Shown: positions 7,717 through 14,771, numbered from the stretch's first letter. The stretch: DNA of 14,771 nt from Thalassiosira profunda (GCA_036939355.1 JALLAP010000279.1:1-14771), one strand, 5' to 3'. Translations and numbers: made by a program. The notes: a model not told the origin generated them from the letters alone.

Positions 7717-9033
7717 ATGAGCGAGAGGATGGAGAATCAGAGGATGGAGGAGGAAGAGGAGTGGACCGACTATGATGGTGGCGCGGTGCAGGAATGGCAC
7801 CGCAGCGCCAGCCGGATACGGGTGGCGTCGGACGTTGCTGTGATTCCAGAAAGAGCCTTCGATGACTGCACCAGCTTGAGGGTTGTGGATCTGAGCAATA
7901 TCGCCGCCATCTCGGATAGTTCATTCCAGAATTGCCGCTCCCTTGAACGCGTTATTTGGACCACTGCATCCACAGTTGAGATTGGCAAGCAAGCATTTCG
8001 GCACTGCGCGAAATTGGAGGAAATCGATATCAGTAACACAACAAAGATTGGAGAGGGAGCATTCTTTGACTGCGTTTCACTGAAGCGCGTGGCCATCCCG
8101 TCATCTGTCGTCGAGGTGGAAGGGTCTGCATTCTATTGTTGCAAGAAGTTGACAGAAGTGGAGCTCGGTGAGGGGATACAACGCGTTGGAAGGCAAGCAT
8201 TCTCCAATTGCGGAGCTTTGGTTCAGATCACTATTCCAACGTCTGTCACCTACATGGAACTTGGGGCATTTGCTTCTTGCTCCCGGTTAAGTCATGTGCA
8301 GTTGAATGGAGGACCGCGGCGTATTGAGGGGCATGCGTTTCAAGATTGCCATTCGCTGTCCCACATCAGTATTCCCTCATCTACGCTGAAAGTTGAAGAG
8401 CACGCATTTGATCGTTGCTATCGGCTAGGGTCCGCGGTGCTTCACGATGATTTACTTCAGATCGAAGTTTGTGCATTTCGGGACTGCCATTTATTGGAAC
8501 GCATCGCTATCCCCTCATCTGTCAAGTCTGTTGACAAAGAGGCATTCCGGAATTGTAGGAATCTTGCGGAGGTGACTCTGCGTGAGGGGGTTCTTGTTAT
8601 AGAACCCGGAGCGTTCGGTTCCTGTCCCTCTCTGGAAAACATCAACATTCCTCCCGTGGCCTTTGTGATTGACGTTTGGGGCCGCAGCTGCCAGTCGATG
8701 AGAGCAACAATGCCTTCTACTTACGGGAGGACGCTTGTCGTCTCCAGATGGTTGCAGTACAGGAGCCCAAGCAAGCTTGAACAGGCCGAGGCAAAGGTGA
8801 ACGAAATCCTTAGCCGTCAACAGCAGACAGAGGAAGAGACAATTCAGTGCATCCGAGAGTGGTTCGCCTACTTCTATCGGTTGGACGTGGCGACGCTGCT
8901 CGAGCTTGCCATTTGGAGATGCAACATGGATGACAGCGAGCGGGATGCCGAAGCAAGAAAGGCAAGGCGTCGAAACTGCGGCGGCGACATGAATATCATC
9001 ATTCCTGCTGTCTTGCCGTTTTTGGAGGGGTAG
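7717..9033 (+). CDS. BspA-type LRR protein, paralogue 2 (intact)
   Basis: Single-exon protein of 438 aa from ATG 7717 (ATG 7744, MEEEEEWTDYDGG, aligns best with paralogue 1 and is the alternative). An acidic N-terminus with WTDYDGGAVQEWHRSASRIR precedes twelve AFxxC LRR_5 repeats. These alternate between an IPSSV type and an L.EGIQ.I type, so the basic module is a 46-residue pair. A C-terminal domain of about 110 residues follows, predicted helical, with RTLVVSRWLQYRSPSKLEQ, IREWFAYFYRLDVATLLELA and the end NCGGDMNIIIPAVLPFLEG. The same domain is in paralogues 1 and 3. There is no signal peptide or membrane segment, so intracellular protein binding is likely; no partner or pathway is visible. 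Bacterial and eukaryotic BspA-type LRR proteins vary widely in function, so none is assigned. Confidence 0.85.
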   Translation: MSERMENQRMEEEEEWTDYDGGAVQEWHRSASRIRVASDVAVIPERAFDDCTSLRVVDLSNIAAISDSSFQNCRSLERVIWTTASTVEIGKQAFRHCAKLEEIDISNTTKIGEGAFFDCVSLKRVAIPSSVVEVEGSAFYCCKKLTEVELGEGIQRVGRQAFSNCGALVQITIPTSVTYMELGAFASCSRLSHVQLNGGPRRIEGHAFQDCHSLSHISIPSSTLKVEEHAFDRCYRLGSAVLHDDLLQIEVCAFRDCHLLERIAIPSSVKSVDKEAFRNCRNLAEVTLREGVLVIEPGAFGSCPSLENINIPPVAFVIDVWGRSCQSMRATMPSTYGRTLVVSRWLQYRSPSKLEQAEAKVNEILSRQQQTEEETIQCIREWFAYFYRLDVATLLELAIWRCNMDDSERDAEARKARRRNCGGDMNIIIPAVLPFLEG

Positions 9034-9238
9034 GATTCTCGGCCGGCAACCAATGCATCTCAACTCTTGTCTGCAAACGAAGCGAGTAGGCACATCGTGG
9101 GAACAGCAGTTGATTGCAATAGCATTTCCATTTCCTAAACACTGCCGGGAATGCGGCGACATCTGACGATAGCTGGTTGCAAACGTTAAGCCGCGATACT
9201 TCCTGTTTCTTTCCGAACAAGGACGTCCCTCGCCGTCT
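9034..9238. other. Convergent intergenic region after LRR gene 2
   Basis: Holds the 3' flank of LRR gene 2, with the block CACATCGTGGGAA...GATTGCAATAGCATTTCC...CACTGCC (about 9090-9146) shared with LRR gene 1. The rest, up to the end of the minus-strand plastid gene at 9239, shows nothing recognisable. Confidence 0.5.
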
Positions 9239-10015
9239 CTACGCCACCATCGATCGATGCAAGTATCCCATGAAGGTGTTCAACCCCAATCGCTCCAGCG
9301 AATCCTCCTTCCGATTGACCACCCAGCTCCCCTCCCGTTTCAGCTCGGCCTTCAATTCTTTGTACTCCGCATCGTTCATCAGCGGCTCCCCTCGTTTGCT
9401 GGCCGCCACGGCGCTCACGAATTGGGCCTCCCGCGCCGACATGGTGGCAACCGAACTTCCCTCCCACGTGAGATTTTCGTGCAGTTCGTCGTACAGGTCG
9501 TTGTTCAGCAACGGCTTGCCCGTTGAATAGTAGCTATGCAGCGAATCAAAGTAAATCAATTCTTTCACGACAATGTCCCCGGCCTCCTTCCAGTAGCTGT
9601 TCTTGAAGATGCTCTTGACGAAATCGTCCTCGTCGATCGCCTCCGGAGTATTCTTGGCGTGGCCGAGCAAATCCTGCAAAATGGCTTCCTCCTCCTTCGC
9701 CAACGCTGCCGGCGTCACGGGCGGCAAGATCGAATGCAAAACCTCTTTCACATCGTCCGTCGTCGCCACGTCGTGGCCGTGCGACGAGGCAACCGCCTTG
9801 TACTTGGCGTGAATGTACGCCTCGGCGACCGGGACCATGTCCTCGTCGTCCTCGAAGAGGTCGCTGGAGAATATGCCCTCGGGGTCGAGGGCGGCGAGGG
9901 ACGATGCTGATGGGCGGGCGTCGGTGCATCGGATCGAGGAGGGCGAAGACGGGAGGACAAAGGCGCCGGCCGGGGCGGCGGCGAGGAGGGCGGAGAGCGG
10001 GCCAGTGGCTTTCAT
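9239..10015 (-). CDS. Plastid-targeted PGRL1-like protein, N-terminal domain only
   Basis: PGRL1 takes part in antimycin-sensitive cyclic electron flow around photosystem I. This protein matches only the soluble N-terminal domain: two repeats of the GkP...YDeL...GSsV type, at SYYSTGKPLLNNDLYDELHE...WEGSSVATM and KRGEPLMNDAEYKELKAELK...GSWVV. From ATG 10015 the length is 258 aa. The N-terminus MKATGPLSALLAAAPAGAFVLP is a signal peptide ending in AGA-FVLP, like the diatom ASAFAP plastid-import motif (A18-F19). ATG 10063 is in frame upstream and would add 16 residues, weakening the signal peptide. An acidic linker and FVKSIFKNSYWKEAGDIVVKE precede the repeats. The membrane helices, zinc-binding C-terminus and all cysteines of PGRL1 are absent from the mature part. 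A missed downstream exon is possible. Confidence 0.65.
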   Translation of the reverse strand: MKATGPLSALLAAAPAGAFVLPSSPSSIRCTDARPSASSLAALDPEGIFSSDLFEDDEDMVPVAEAYIHAKYKAVASSHGHDVATTDDVKEVLHSILPPVTPAALAKEEEAILQDLLGHAKNTPEAIDEDDFVKSIFKNSYWKEAGDIVVKELIYFDSLHSYYSTGKPLLNNDLYDELHENLTWEGSSVATMSAREAQFVSAVAASKRGEPLMNDAEYKELKAELKREGSWVVNRKEDSLERLGLNTFMGYLHRSMVA

Positions 10016-10063
10016 CGTTTCCAGTAAGGTGGTCGAGAGGAATGGGAGCTCGAGGAATGGCAT

Positions 10064-10300
10064 GAGCAGCCTCGGCGGAGGAAAGGTGCAGCCGCAGGCG
10101 CGCTGAGGAAGGTGTCAGCTTGAAAAAGATCGCTTTGAAAGATACCTTTGCAACTCTGACACAAAGAAGCGCCCCAACTTTGAGCTTTGAGCCAACACCT
10201 CCGACCTCGACTGCCAAACGGGGAAGTCGTCCCTCGGCCTCTGCGCCGCCGTATCATGTGCAAGTTGTGTAAATAAAGTAGAACTCAATTGGCCGTGAAT
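10064..10300. other. Intergenic region between LRR gene 3 and the PGRL1-like gene
   Basis: Both neighbours are on the minus strand, so this holds the 3' end of LRR gene 3 and the promoter of the plastid gene. I see no gene here. It shows no clear match to the 3' flanks of LRR genes 1 and 2. Confidence 0.4.
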
Positions 10301-11608
10301 CTACACATCCAAAAACGGCAAGACTGCCGGAATGATAACGTTCATGTCATTGCCGCAGTTTTGGCGACTTGCCAATCTCGCCTCGGCATCCTGCTCGTTG
10401 CCGTCCATGTTACATCTCCAAATAGCGAGCTCGAGCATCGTCGTCACGTCCAACCGATCGTAGTAGGCGAACCATTCTCTGATCAATGTGATTTTCTGTC
10501 CTACTGGCTGCCGACGGCGACCTAGGAATTCGTTCGCCTTTGCCTCGGCCAGTTCAAGCTGGCTTGGGCTCCTGTACTGCATCCACTTGGTTATGACCAG
10601 TTTCCTCCCCCGTCCGACTTGTCCGATATGCACTTCGTTTTTCATCAACTGGCAGCTGCTGTTCAGAATGTCAATCACCAAGGCCACGGGAGGAATGTTG
10701 ATATGTTCCAAAGAGGCACAGCTGTCGAATGCATCAGAATCGATGCAATGGATCCCCTCGCACAGAGTCACCTCTGACAGACTGCAGCAATTCTCAAATG
10801 CACTGCTGCCGATCGATTTGACAGATGAAGGGATAGTAATGCGCTCCAACGAACGGCAACTCTTGAACATTCTCCACTCGATCGTCTGAAGCCCCTCCTG
10901 CAGTTCTGCGTACATCATCTGATTGCAACCCTCAAATGCAAACTTTGCGACTTCCACCGTTGTCGATGGGATTCTGATTCGGAGCAACGATGCACATTTT
11001 TGGAACGCCCCATTGCCAATACTCTGCAACCCCTCATTCAGCCGCACTTCTTCCAAACTGCTGCAATTGCAAAATGTATAAACACCAATTTCCATGACAG
11101 ACGATGGGATTGCGATGCGCTCCAAAGCCCTGCAACCCAAAAATGCTCTCCCCTCAATGATTTGTGTCCCCTCGCCGAGCGTCACTTCTATCAAACCCGT
11201 GCAACTTTCAAATGCCCCCCATTCAATATGCGTGACAGCTGACGGGATCCTCACGCTTGTCAGTGCATCGCAAAGATAGAATGCCAACCGTCCAATCTTT
11301 ACCACGTTGCTGAGATCAATCTCTCCCAAGGTCGTGCACTCGTAAAATGCGCAACGTCCTATTTCAACTGCAAACGCAGCGTCGGACCAAACAACCCGCT
11401 CCAGCGAATAGCAACCACGGAACGCATCCGTCGAGATGGTTCCGACATTGCACAGATCCACGGCCCTCAAATCGACGCAGTCCTCGAAGGCTCCTTCTGG
11501 AATCACTGTCACGCCCGACGCCACCCGGATCCGGCTGGCGCCCCGATGCCATTCCTGCACCACGCCACCGTCGTAGTCGGTCCACTCCTCTTCCATCGTT
11601 GAATCCAT
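10301..11608 (-). CDS. BspA-type LRR protein, paralogue 3 (intact)
   Basis: Single-exon protein of 435 aa from ATG 11608 (MDSTMEEEWTDYDGGVVQEW); the next ATG, 11596, aligns with the start of paralogue 1. The open frame extends to a TTG at 11617, not used. There are twelve AFxxC LRR_5 repeats in register with paralogues 1 and 2, with the same alternation of IPSSV and L.EGLQ.I types. The same C-terminal domain follows: KLVITKWMQYRSPSQLE, QKITLIREWFAYYDRLDVTT, and the end NCGNDMNVIIPAVLPFLDV. The tail is closer to paralogue 1 (RQPVGQKITLIREWFAY) than to paralogue 2, and has no insertion. No signal peptide or membrane segment. It lies head-to-head with the ion-channel gene at 12042. Function unknown; probably a protein-binding scaffold. 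Confidence 0.85.
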   Translation of the reverse strand: MDSTMEEEWTDYDGGVVQEWHRGASRIRVASGVTVIPEGAFEDCVDLRAVDLCNVGTISTDAFRGCYSLERVVWSDAAFAVEIGRCAFYECTTLGEIDLSNVVKIGRLAFYLCDALTSVRIPSAVTHIEWGAFESCTGLIEVTLGEGTQIIEGRAFLGCRALERIAIPSSVMEIGVYTFCNCSSLEEVRLNEGLQSIGNGAFQKCASLLRIRIPSTTVEVAKFAFEGCNQMMYAELQEGLQTIEWRMFKSCRSLERITIPSSVKSIGSSAFENCCSLSEVTLCEGIHCIDSDAFDSCASLEHINIPPVALVIDILNSSCQLMKNEVHIGQVGRGRKLVITKWMQYRSPSQLELAEAKANEFLGRRRQPVGQKITLIREWFAYYDRLDVTTMLELAIWRCNMDGNEQDAEARLASRQNCGNDMNVIIPAVLPFLDV

Positions 11609-11670
11609 GCGTTTCAAAAGAGACCAAAAATCGAGGGGTAGCTCGCCGGTCTGCCGCCGCTACCGCTGCG

Positions 11671-11684
11671 CCGCCGTCGCGCAC
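11671..11684 (-). promoter_or_regulatory. GTGCGCGACGGCGG leader element, LRR gene 3
   Basis: On the minus strand this differs from the elements of LRR genes 1 and 2 by one base. It ends 62 nt before the ATG (11608), the same region as in the other two genes. Confidence 0.4.
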
Positions 11685-11784
11685 CCACCCCGACTGTTTG
11701 AAGGACGCGGCCGGGGATGAGGTGAGTGTTGGACCGCTGCCGGCCGGGGAGGTGTGGACGCGGCTGCGTGCGAGGAGGGGCTCG

Positions 11785-11797
11785 TACTACGTACAAA
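11785..11797 (-). promoter_or_regulatory. TTTGTACGTAGTA motif upstream of LRR gene 3
   Basis: One base different from the motif of LRR genes 1 and 2, and 176 nt before the ATG against 183. As in gene 1, it is preceded by CTACATAC. It sits in a wider palindromic TACTACGTACAAACGTAGTA context. Confidence 0.5.
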
Positions 11798-11970
11798 CGT
11801 AGTATGTAGGTAAACAGCTTCCGCCAACTTCCGGCAAGGTTGGTAGGGATGCGACGATGCGCCATGTTCTCCGCCCTGCCCGACCCTCCATTATTGCACG
11901 GCCTAGCGTCGTCGCGGCGGCTTGAGCAAACGCAGGGGCTCGCAGGGGCCTGATAATGCCTAGATAGCGT

Positions 11971-12011
11971 CGGTGCATTGCAATTTGCAATCGGTGCACA
12001 TCAAGTGCACC
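11971..12011. repeat. Nested palindromes just upstream of the ion-channel gene
   Basis: ATTGCAA-t-TTGCAAT (11977-11991) is a perfect inverted repeat. It lies between two direct copies of CGGTGCA (11971-11977 and 11992-11998). The second overlaps another perfect inverted repeat, GGTGCAC-atcaa-GTGCACC (11993-12011). The block ends 30 nt before ATG 12042. It could be a transcription-factor site or a leader hairpin. Confidence 0.4.
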
Positions 12012-12041
12012 CACCCTCCATCACTCTCAAGCGCGTGCACG

Positions 12042-13633
12042 ATGGGCTCGATCCAAGCCCAAACCTACTTCCTCGAGCGGCAGCTCTCCATCCACCAGAA
12101 CCTCGCCAAGCTGCAATCCAGCGGCGGTGGTGGCGGCAAAACTAGCAGAGATGGCGGCGGCGTCTCTTCGCCGAGCCCTCCGTCCCCGGGCATGATGCGC
12201 AGCCGGTCGAGCAAGGGGAGCAACCTCAGCTCGTCCAATTTGAGCGCGGTCAGCCTCCACCGAACGTCGTCGGTCAATTCCATCGAATTTGCCTCGCGGC
12301 GGCCGCTACTCAGTGGGTCAAATCGGAGGGAGAGCGATTACGGGGCGTCGTCGTCGCTGGACAACAATCAGTATCCGAGGGACGCGCAGACGATTCGATT
12401 TCAGGTGATCGTGTGGAACATTGGCGTGTTGGGTGAGTGCTATCTTATTGAGGGTGGGAGTCGGGGCTTATCGCATTGCAATTCACACACATCTAATGTC
12501 CATTCATATGATATGCAGATGTCGTTACAGCTTCGGTGCCGATGACCTTCAGAGTGACGCTATTTTGGAACGACATCGCGGAGCAGGACGCCAACGGGGA
12601 GTACCTGTGCTACGACGACGCCTGCTCCATGACCTCGGCCGGATCCGTAAACGTGTGGAAAATGCACAGCCGCAACAAAGCCTTTCTGCAGGAGCTGAAG
12701 GACGTGCCGCAGCGAGTCATCGACGTCCCGCCGCTGGCCATACTGAACTGCTCGACGTTCGAGACCATCGGGAATGCGGAGGTGGACATGCTGCGGGAAT
12801 CGACCCGGCTAATGAGATGGAGTTGCATGTACCGGGCGACGCTGATCCAGGAGGATTTGCGGGTGGACCAATTCCCCCACGATGCTCATGACCTGTCTCT
12901 CAAATTGGGGATATTATCGCACCGGAGCAAGGGGAAGCAGTGGGATCGCCGGCTGTGGAAGCTGGCGTTGGCGACGAAGGACGACGCGCAGAGCTGCACC
13001 CGCGTCCCGTACGGCCTCATCGTGGACCAGGCGCGGCTGCCGGGCTTTTCGTTCAACAAGGACCGTGGATTGGACTTTCAGTTCTGCCCCCTCGATCACG
13101 GAGCGTTCGACAGTCACGCGGAAAAGTCCCGCGAGGAGTGTCTGAAGGTGTCGCTGAACGTGCTCCGGGAGAGCGGCTACTACGACCACAACATCGTCCC
13201 TTTGTTGGCGTTGATGAACATCGTGGCCGTGTCGGTGTTGACGTTCAAGGACAGCGAATTCTTTTATCGGGCGTTGATCACACTGAACATCGCATTCGTC
13301 GCCATGGGAATGCGCATGACTCTGGACGGGCACCTTCCCAGCGTCGGCTACGAAATCCGGATACAACGCTTGCTCAACGAGTACTTTGTGGTGCTGATGG
13401 GCCTCGTGTTGGAGGCCATGTTTGTGTACGTTTTGAACGTGGATTTCGGGGTACCGTCGAGGGTGACCAAGCATTTGGATTGGTTCACGGGCATCTTGGC
13501 GGTGGCCCACAACGTGTTGACTGTTTGGAGATACTACGGATCGAAACGGAGGGCACGGAAGCGGCTCGAACGAATAGACGGCCCGATGCCGAGCATACAC
13601 GAAAATTATGCGAAGGTGCTCGGAGCAGTTTGA
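12042..13633 (+). CDS. Pentameric ligand-gated ion channel homologue (two exons)
   Basis: Exons 12042-12432 and 12519-13633; the 86-nt intron starts GTGAGT and ends ATGCAG, joining in phase 1 as a GAT codon. The product is 501 aa. A Ser/Gly-rich N-terminal extension (about 1-115), with no signal peptide, precedes a beta-rich domain (TIRFQVIVWNIGVLD, PMTFRVTLFWND). FPHDAHDLSLKLG at 249-261 matches the FPFDxQxC loop of the family, but Leu256 stands where the first Cys-loop cysteine would be. M1 (about 356-373) has the conserved Pro358. M2 (about 382-399) is followed by LPSVGYEIRIQRL, the canonical M2-M3 loop. M3 is about 419-438 and M4 about 450-470, then a basic tail. A neurotransmitter-gated-type channel fold is well supported; ligand, ion selectivity and membrane are unknown. 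Confidence 0.75.
12433..12518 (+). other. Intron in the ion-channel gene
   Basis: GTGAGTGC donor, ATATGCAG acceptor, 86 nt, phase 1. It separates VIVWNIGVL from DVVTASVP. Reading through it reaches a stop at 12543-12545 in the exon 1 frame. Confidence 0.85.
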
Positions 13634-14122
13634 TTGTGTTCTATGAAGGGCATTGTAGTAGCTATGGTTTATTTCCTAGTCAGAGACTCAGATCTACTGT
13701 CAGCCAAAGGTTCGTTGAGATCTCTCTTCGATTGTCACCAACAGACGTCGTCAGAGATATGGTAGAGGAGTGGCCTGCGTGCCATCCGAGCATGTCCAGC
13801 TGTCCAGCGTGTCATCGATCGTAGACACGATCGACGAATGCCGAAGTGGCCTCCGCCACACGCGGCATACAGTCTTCGAGAGAGGGGCGGCTTCACCGCG
13901 GAGAGGGGCGGCTTTGCAGCTCTTTGCCCGTCAGCCAAGGAGAGAGGAGGCAGGCTGGGTCTGATGCTGATTCCTCAGTAGAAGCGCCAATTTCCAGCCA
14001 ATTCTCGACGAAAAAGTTGGGGACCGGCCTTTTGGTGCTCGCCTCCCGCCCCGCCCACCAACTCGAAGCATGCCGTTGCGAGAAGCGGACGAGCGGCGCC
14101 CACAAAGCAGCGCAAGTGAATC
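13634..14122. other. Intergenic region between the ion-channel and metalloprotease genes
   Basis: No gene seen apart from a possible uORF at its right end. It holds a perfect hairpin, TCGATCGT-agac-ACGATCGA (13815-13834), and two direct copies of GAGAGGGGCGGCTT at 13880-13893 and 13901-13914. The region must hold the 3' end of one gene and the promoter of the next, since both are on the + strand. Confidence 0.4.
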
Positions 14123-14126
14123 ATGA
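14070..14126 (+). other. Possible 18-codon uORF overlapping the metalloprotease start
   Basis: ATG at 14070 opens an 18-codon frame (MPLREADERRPQSSASES), and its TGA (14124-14126) overlaps the main ATG at 14123 as ATGA. It has no recognisable domain. It matters only if transcription begins upstream of 14070. Confidence 0.25.
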
Positions 14127-14771
14127 AGGCAAACTTGATCACCTTGATCGCCGCGGCGGGCGTAGATCCGAACGGGGTGAGCACATCTTATGCACATAAA
14201 GTTATCGTTTGGATTCATTTGCAAATGACGCGGTATCCTCATCCCCTCTTCGGCCTCCTCGTCCAGATCGCCGGCGCGCATGCCAAAGGCCGGCCGCCCA
14301 ACCTCTTCCATCCCCAGGACCGCGCGGCGCCACCCGCGGTCCTCAAAAGCAAGGGCCTCCTCCAGGCCGGGGTCCAAAACATCGACGCCGCGAATGTGCC
14401 GTGCAATCCCCGCTCGTCGTGCCGCATGAAAATCGTCGACGGCGATGAAGAACTGGACGTCGAGCTCGAGCCACACAGCGTGCGCGGGAAGGGCTTTAAG
14501 GTTTTGGTGCAGGGCGACGATGGCGAGTTGACGGAGTCGACTCTGGGCGAAGCGAATACGTACCGAGGCCGAGTTATGGGAGTGGAGGGCAGTGCCGTCG
14601 CTGCTTCGATCACGGCTGAAGGAATGTTGATGGAAATCTTCATGCCGGATGGACAAACGGTGGTCGTCGAGCCCGCCGTCGACGGACTCAAAGGAGATCA
14701 CGTAGTGTACCACCGCGAGGATGTCGAACCAACCCCTGAGAAGATGTGCGGCGCGATGTCCTTGGATGAGA
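14123..14771 (+). CDS. Secreted M12B-type metalloprotease, signal peptide and prodomain (partial)
   Basis: Exon 2 runs from 14267 to the right edge in one frame. It reads like the propeptide of reprolysin/ADAM-type zinc proteases: AANVPCNPRSSC, GKGFKVLVQGDD, NTYRGRVMGVEGSAVAASI, TVVVEPAV, DHVVYHREDV, then EKMCGAMS, a possible cysteine-switch residue. The catalytic HExxH lies beyond the window, so the class is inferred. Exon 1 starts at ATG 14123. Splicing from GTAGAT at 14162 to the CAG ending at 14266 gives MKANLITLIAAAGIAGAHA, an excellent signal peptide. Splicing from the stronger GTGAGC at 14177 keeps the frame but puts VDPNG inside it. An unspliced start at ATG 14225 (MTRYPHPLFGLLVQIAGAHA) is also in frame. 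Probably secreted or in the endomembrane system. Confidence 0.6.
   Translation, partial: MKANLITLIAAAGVDPNGVSTSYAHKVIVWIHLQMTRYPHPLFGLLVQIAGAHAKGRPPNLFHPQDRAAPPAVLKSKGLLQAGVQNIDAANVPCNPRSSCRMKIVDGDEELDVELEPHSVRGKGFKVLVQGDDGELTESTLGEANTYRGRVMGVEGSAVAASITAEGMLMEIFMPDGQTVVVEPAVDGLKGDHVVYHREDVEPTPEKMCGAMSLDE

Larger units (their letters stand above)
11609..12041. other. Divergent intergenic region between LRR gene 3 and the ion-channel gene
   Basis: A 433-bp spacer between head-to-head starts. On the LRR side it has the leader element (11671-11684) and the TTTGTACGTAGTA motif (11785-11797). On the channel side it has a nested set of palindromes at 11971-12011, listed separately. No gene seen. 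Confidence 0.5.

Noticed and set aside
10272..10277. AATAAA as a polyadenylation signal
   Set aside because: It is on the + strand, but both neighbouring genes are on the - strand, so no transcript end is expected there.
12940..13824. Plus-strand 294-aa ORF overlapping the ion-channel gene
   Set aside because: It is in a different frame from four clear membrane segments and has no motif of its own.
13815..13834. TCGATCGT/ACGATCGA hairpin as a rho-independent terminator
   Set aside because: The genome is eukaryotic and there is no T run after the stem; it is listed only as a hairpin.
13931..14713. Minus-strand 260-aa ORF opposite the metalloprotease prodomain
   Set aside because: The plus-strand frame has a signal peptide and family motifs; the minus frame has none.

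Overview
The window looks like nuclear DNA from a centric diatom, probably Thalassiosira-like. Introns are few and short (69 to about 105 nt, GT...AG). Genes are dense, GC-rich and lie on both strands. Several encoded families are typical of diatom genomes: BspA-type leucine-rich-repeat (LRR) proteins with a shared helical tail, a bestrophin-like channel, a Cys-loop-receptor-like channel, and a plastid protein with a bipartite presequence. The organism is inferred; no marker gene is present.

Layout from left to right. 3-143 (+): Lys/Glu-rich C-terminal tail of a gene entering from the left. 569-2230 (+): secreted FAD amine oxidase, two exons. 2351-3513 (-): type II membrane protein resembling a sulfotransferase, whose frame must change once. 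3812-5157 (+): LRR paralogue 1, broken by a 1-nt frameshift, followed by a decaying copy of its own 3' end (5159-5311). 5431-7365 (-): bestrophin-like channel. 7717-9033 (+): LRR paralogue 2, intact. 9239-10015 or 10063 (-): plastid-targeted protein matching only the N-terminal domain of PGRL1. 10301-11608 (-): LRR paralogue 3, intact. 12042-13633 (+): pentameric ligand-gated ion-channel homologue, two exons, without the Cys-loop cysteine. 14123-14771 (+): signal peptide and prodomain of a probable M12B-type metalloprotease, running off the right edge.

The most striking pattern is in the LRR family. Each of the three copies lies head-to-head with an unrelated membrane-protein gene (sulfotransferase-like, bestrophin, ion channel). 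Each of those shared intergenic regions carries the 13-bp motif TTTGTACGTMGTA about 177-183 nt before the LRR start, and a second element, GTGYGCGACGGCGG, about 45-65 nt before it. Copies 1 and 2 also share 3' flank sequence. The duplicated unit therefore seems to carry its own promoter, leader and 3' region, and may act on the divergent neighbour as well.

Two genes (LRR 1 and the sulfotransferase-like gene) need a single extra base to read through. That may be real decay or a sequence error. No tRNA, rRNA, CRISPR array or autonomous mobile element was seen.
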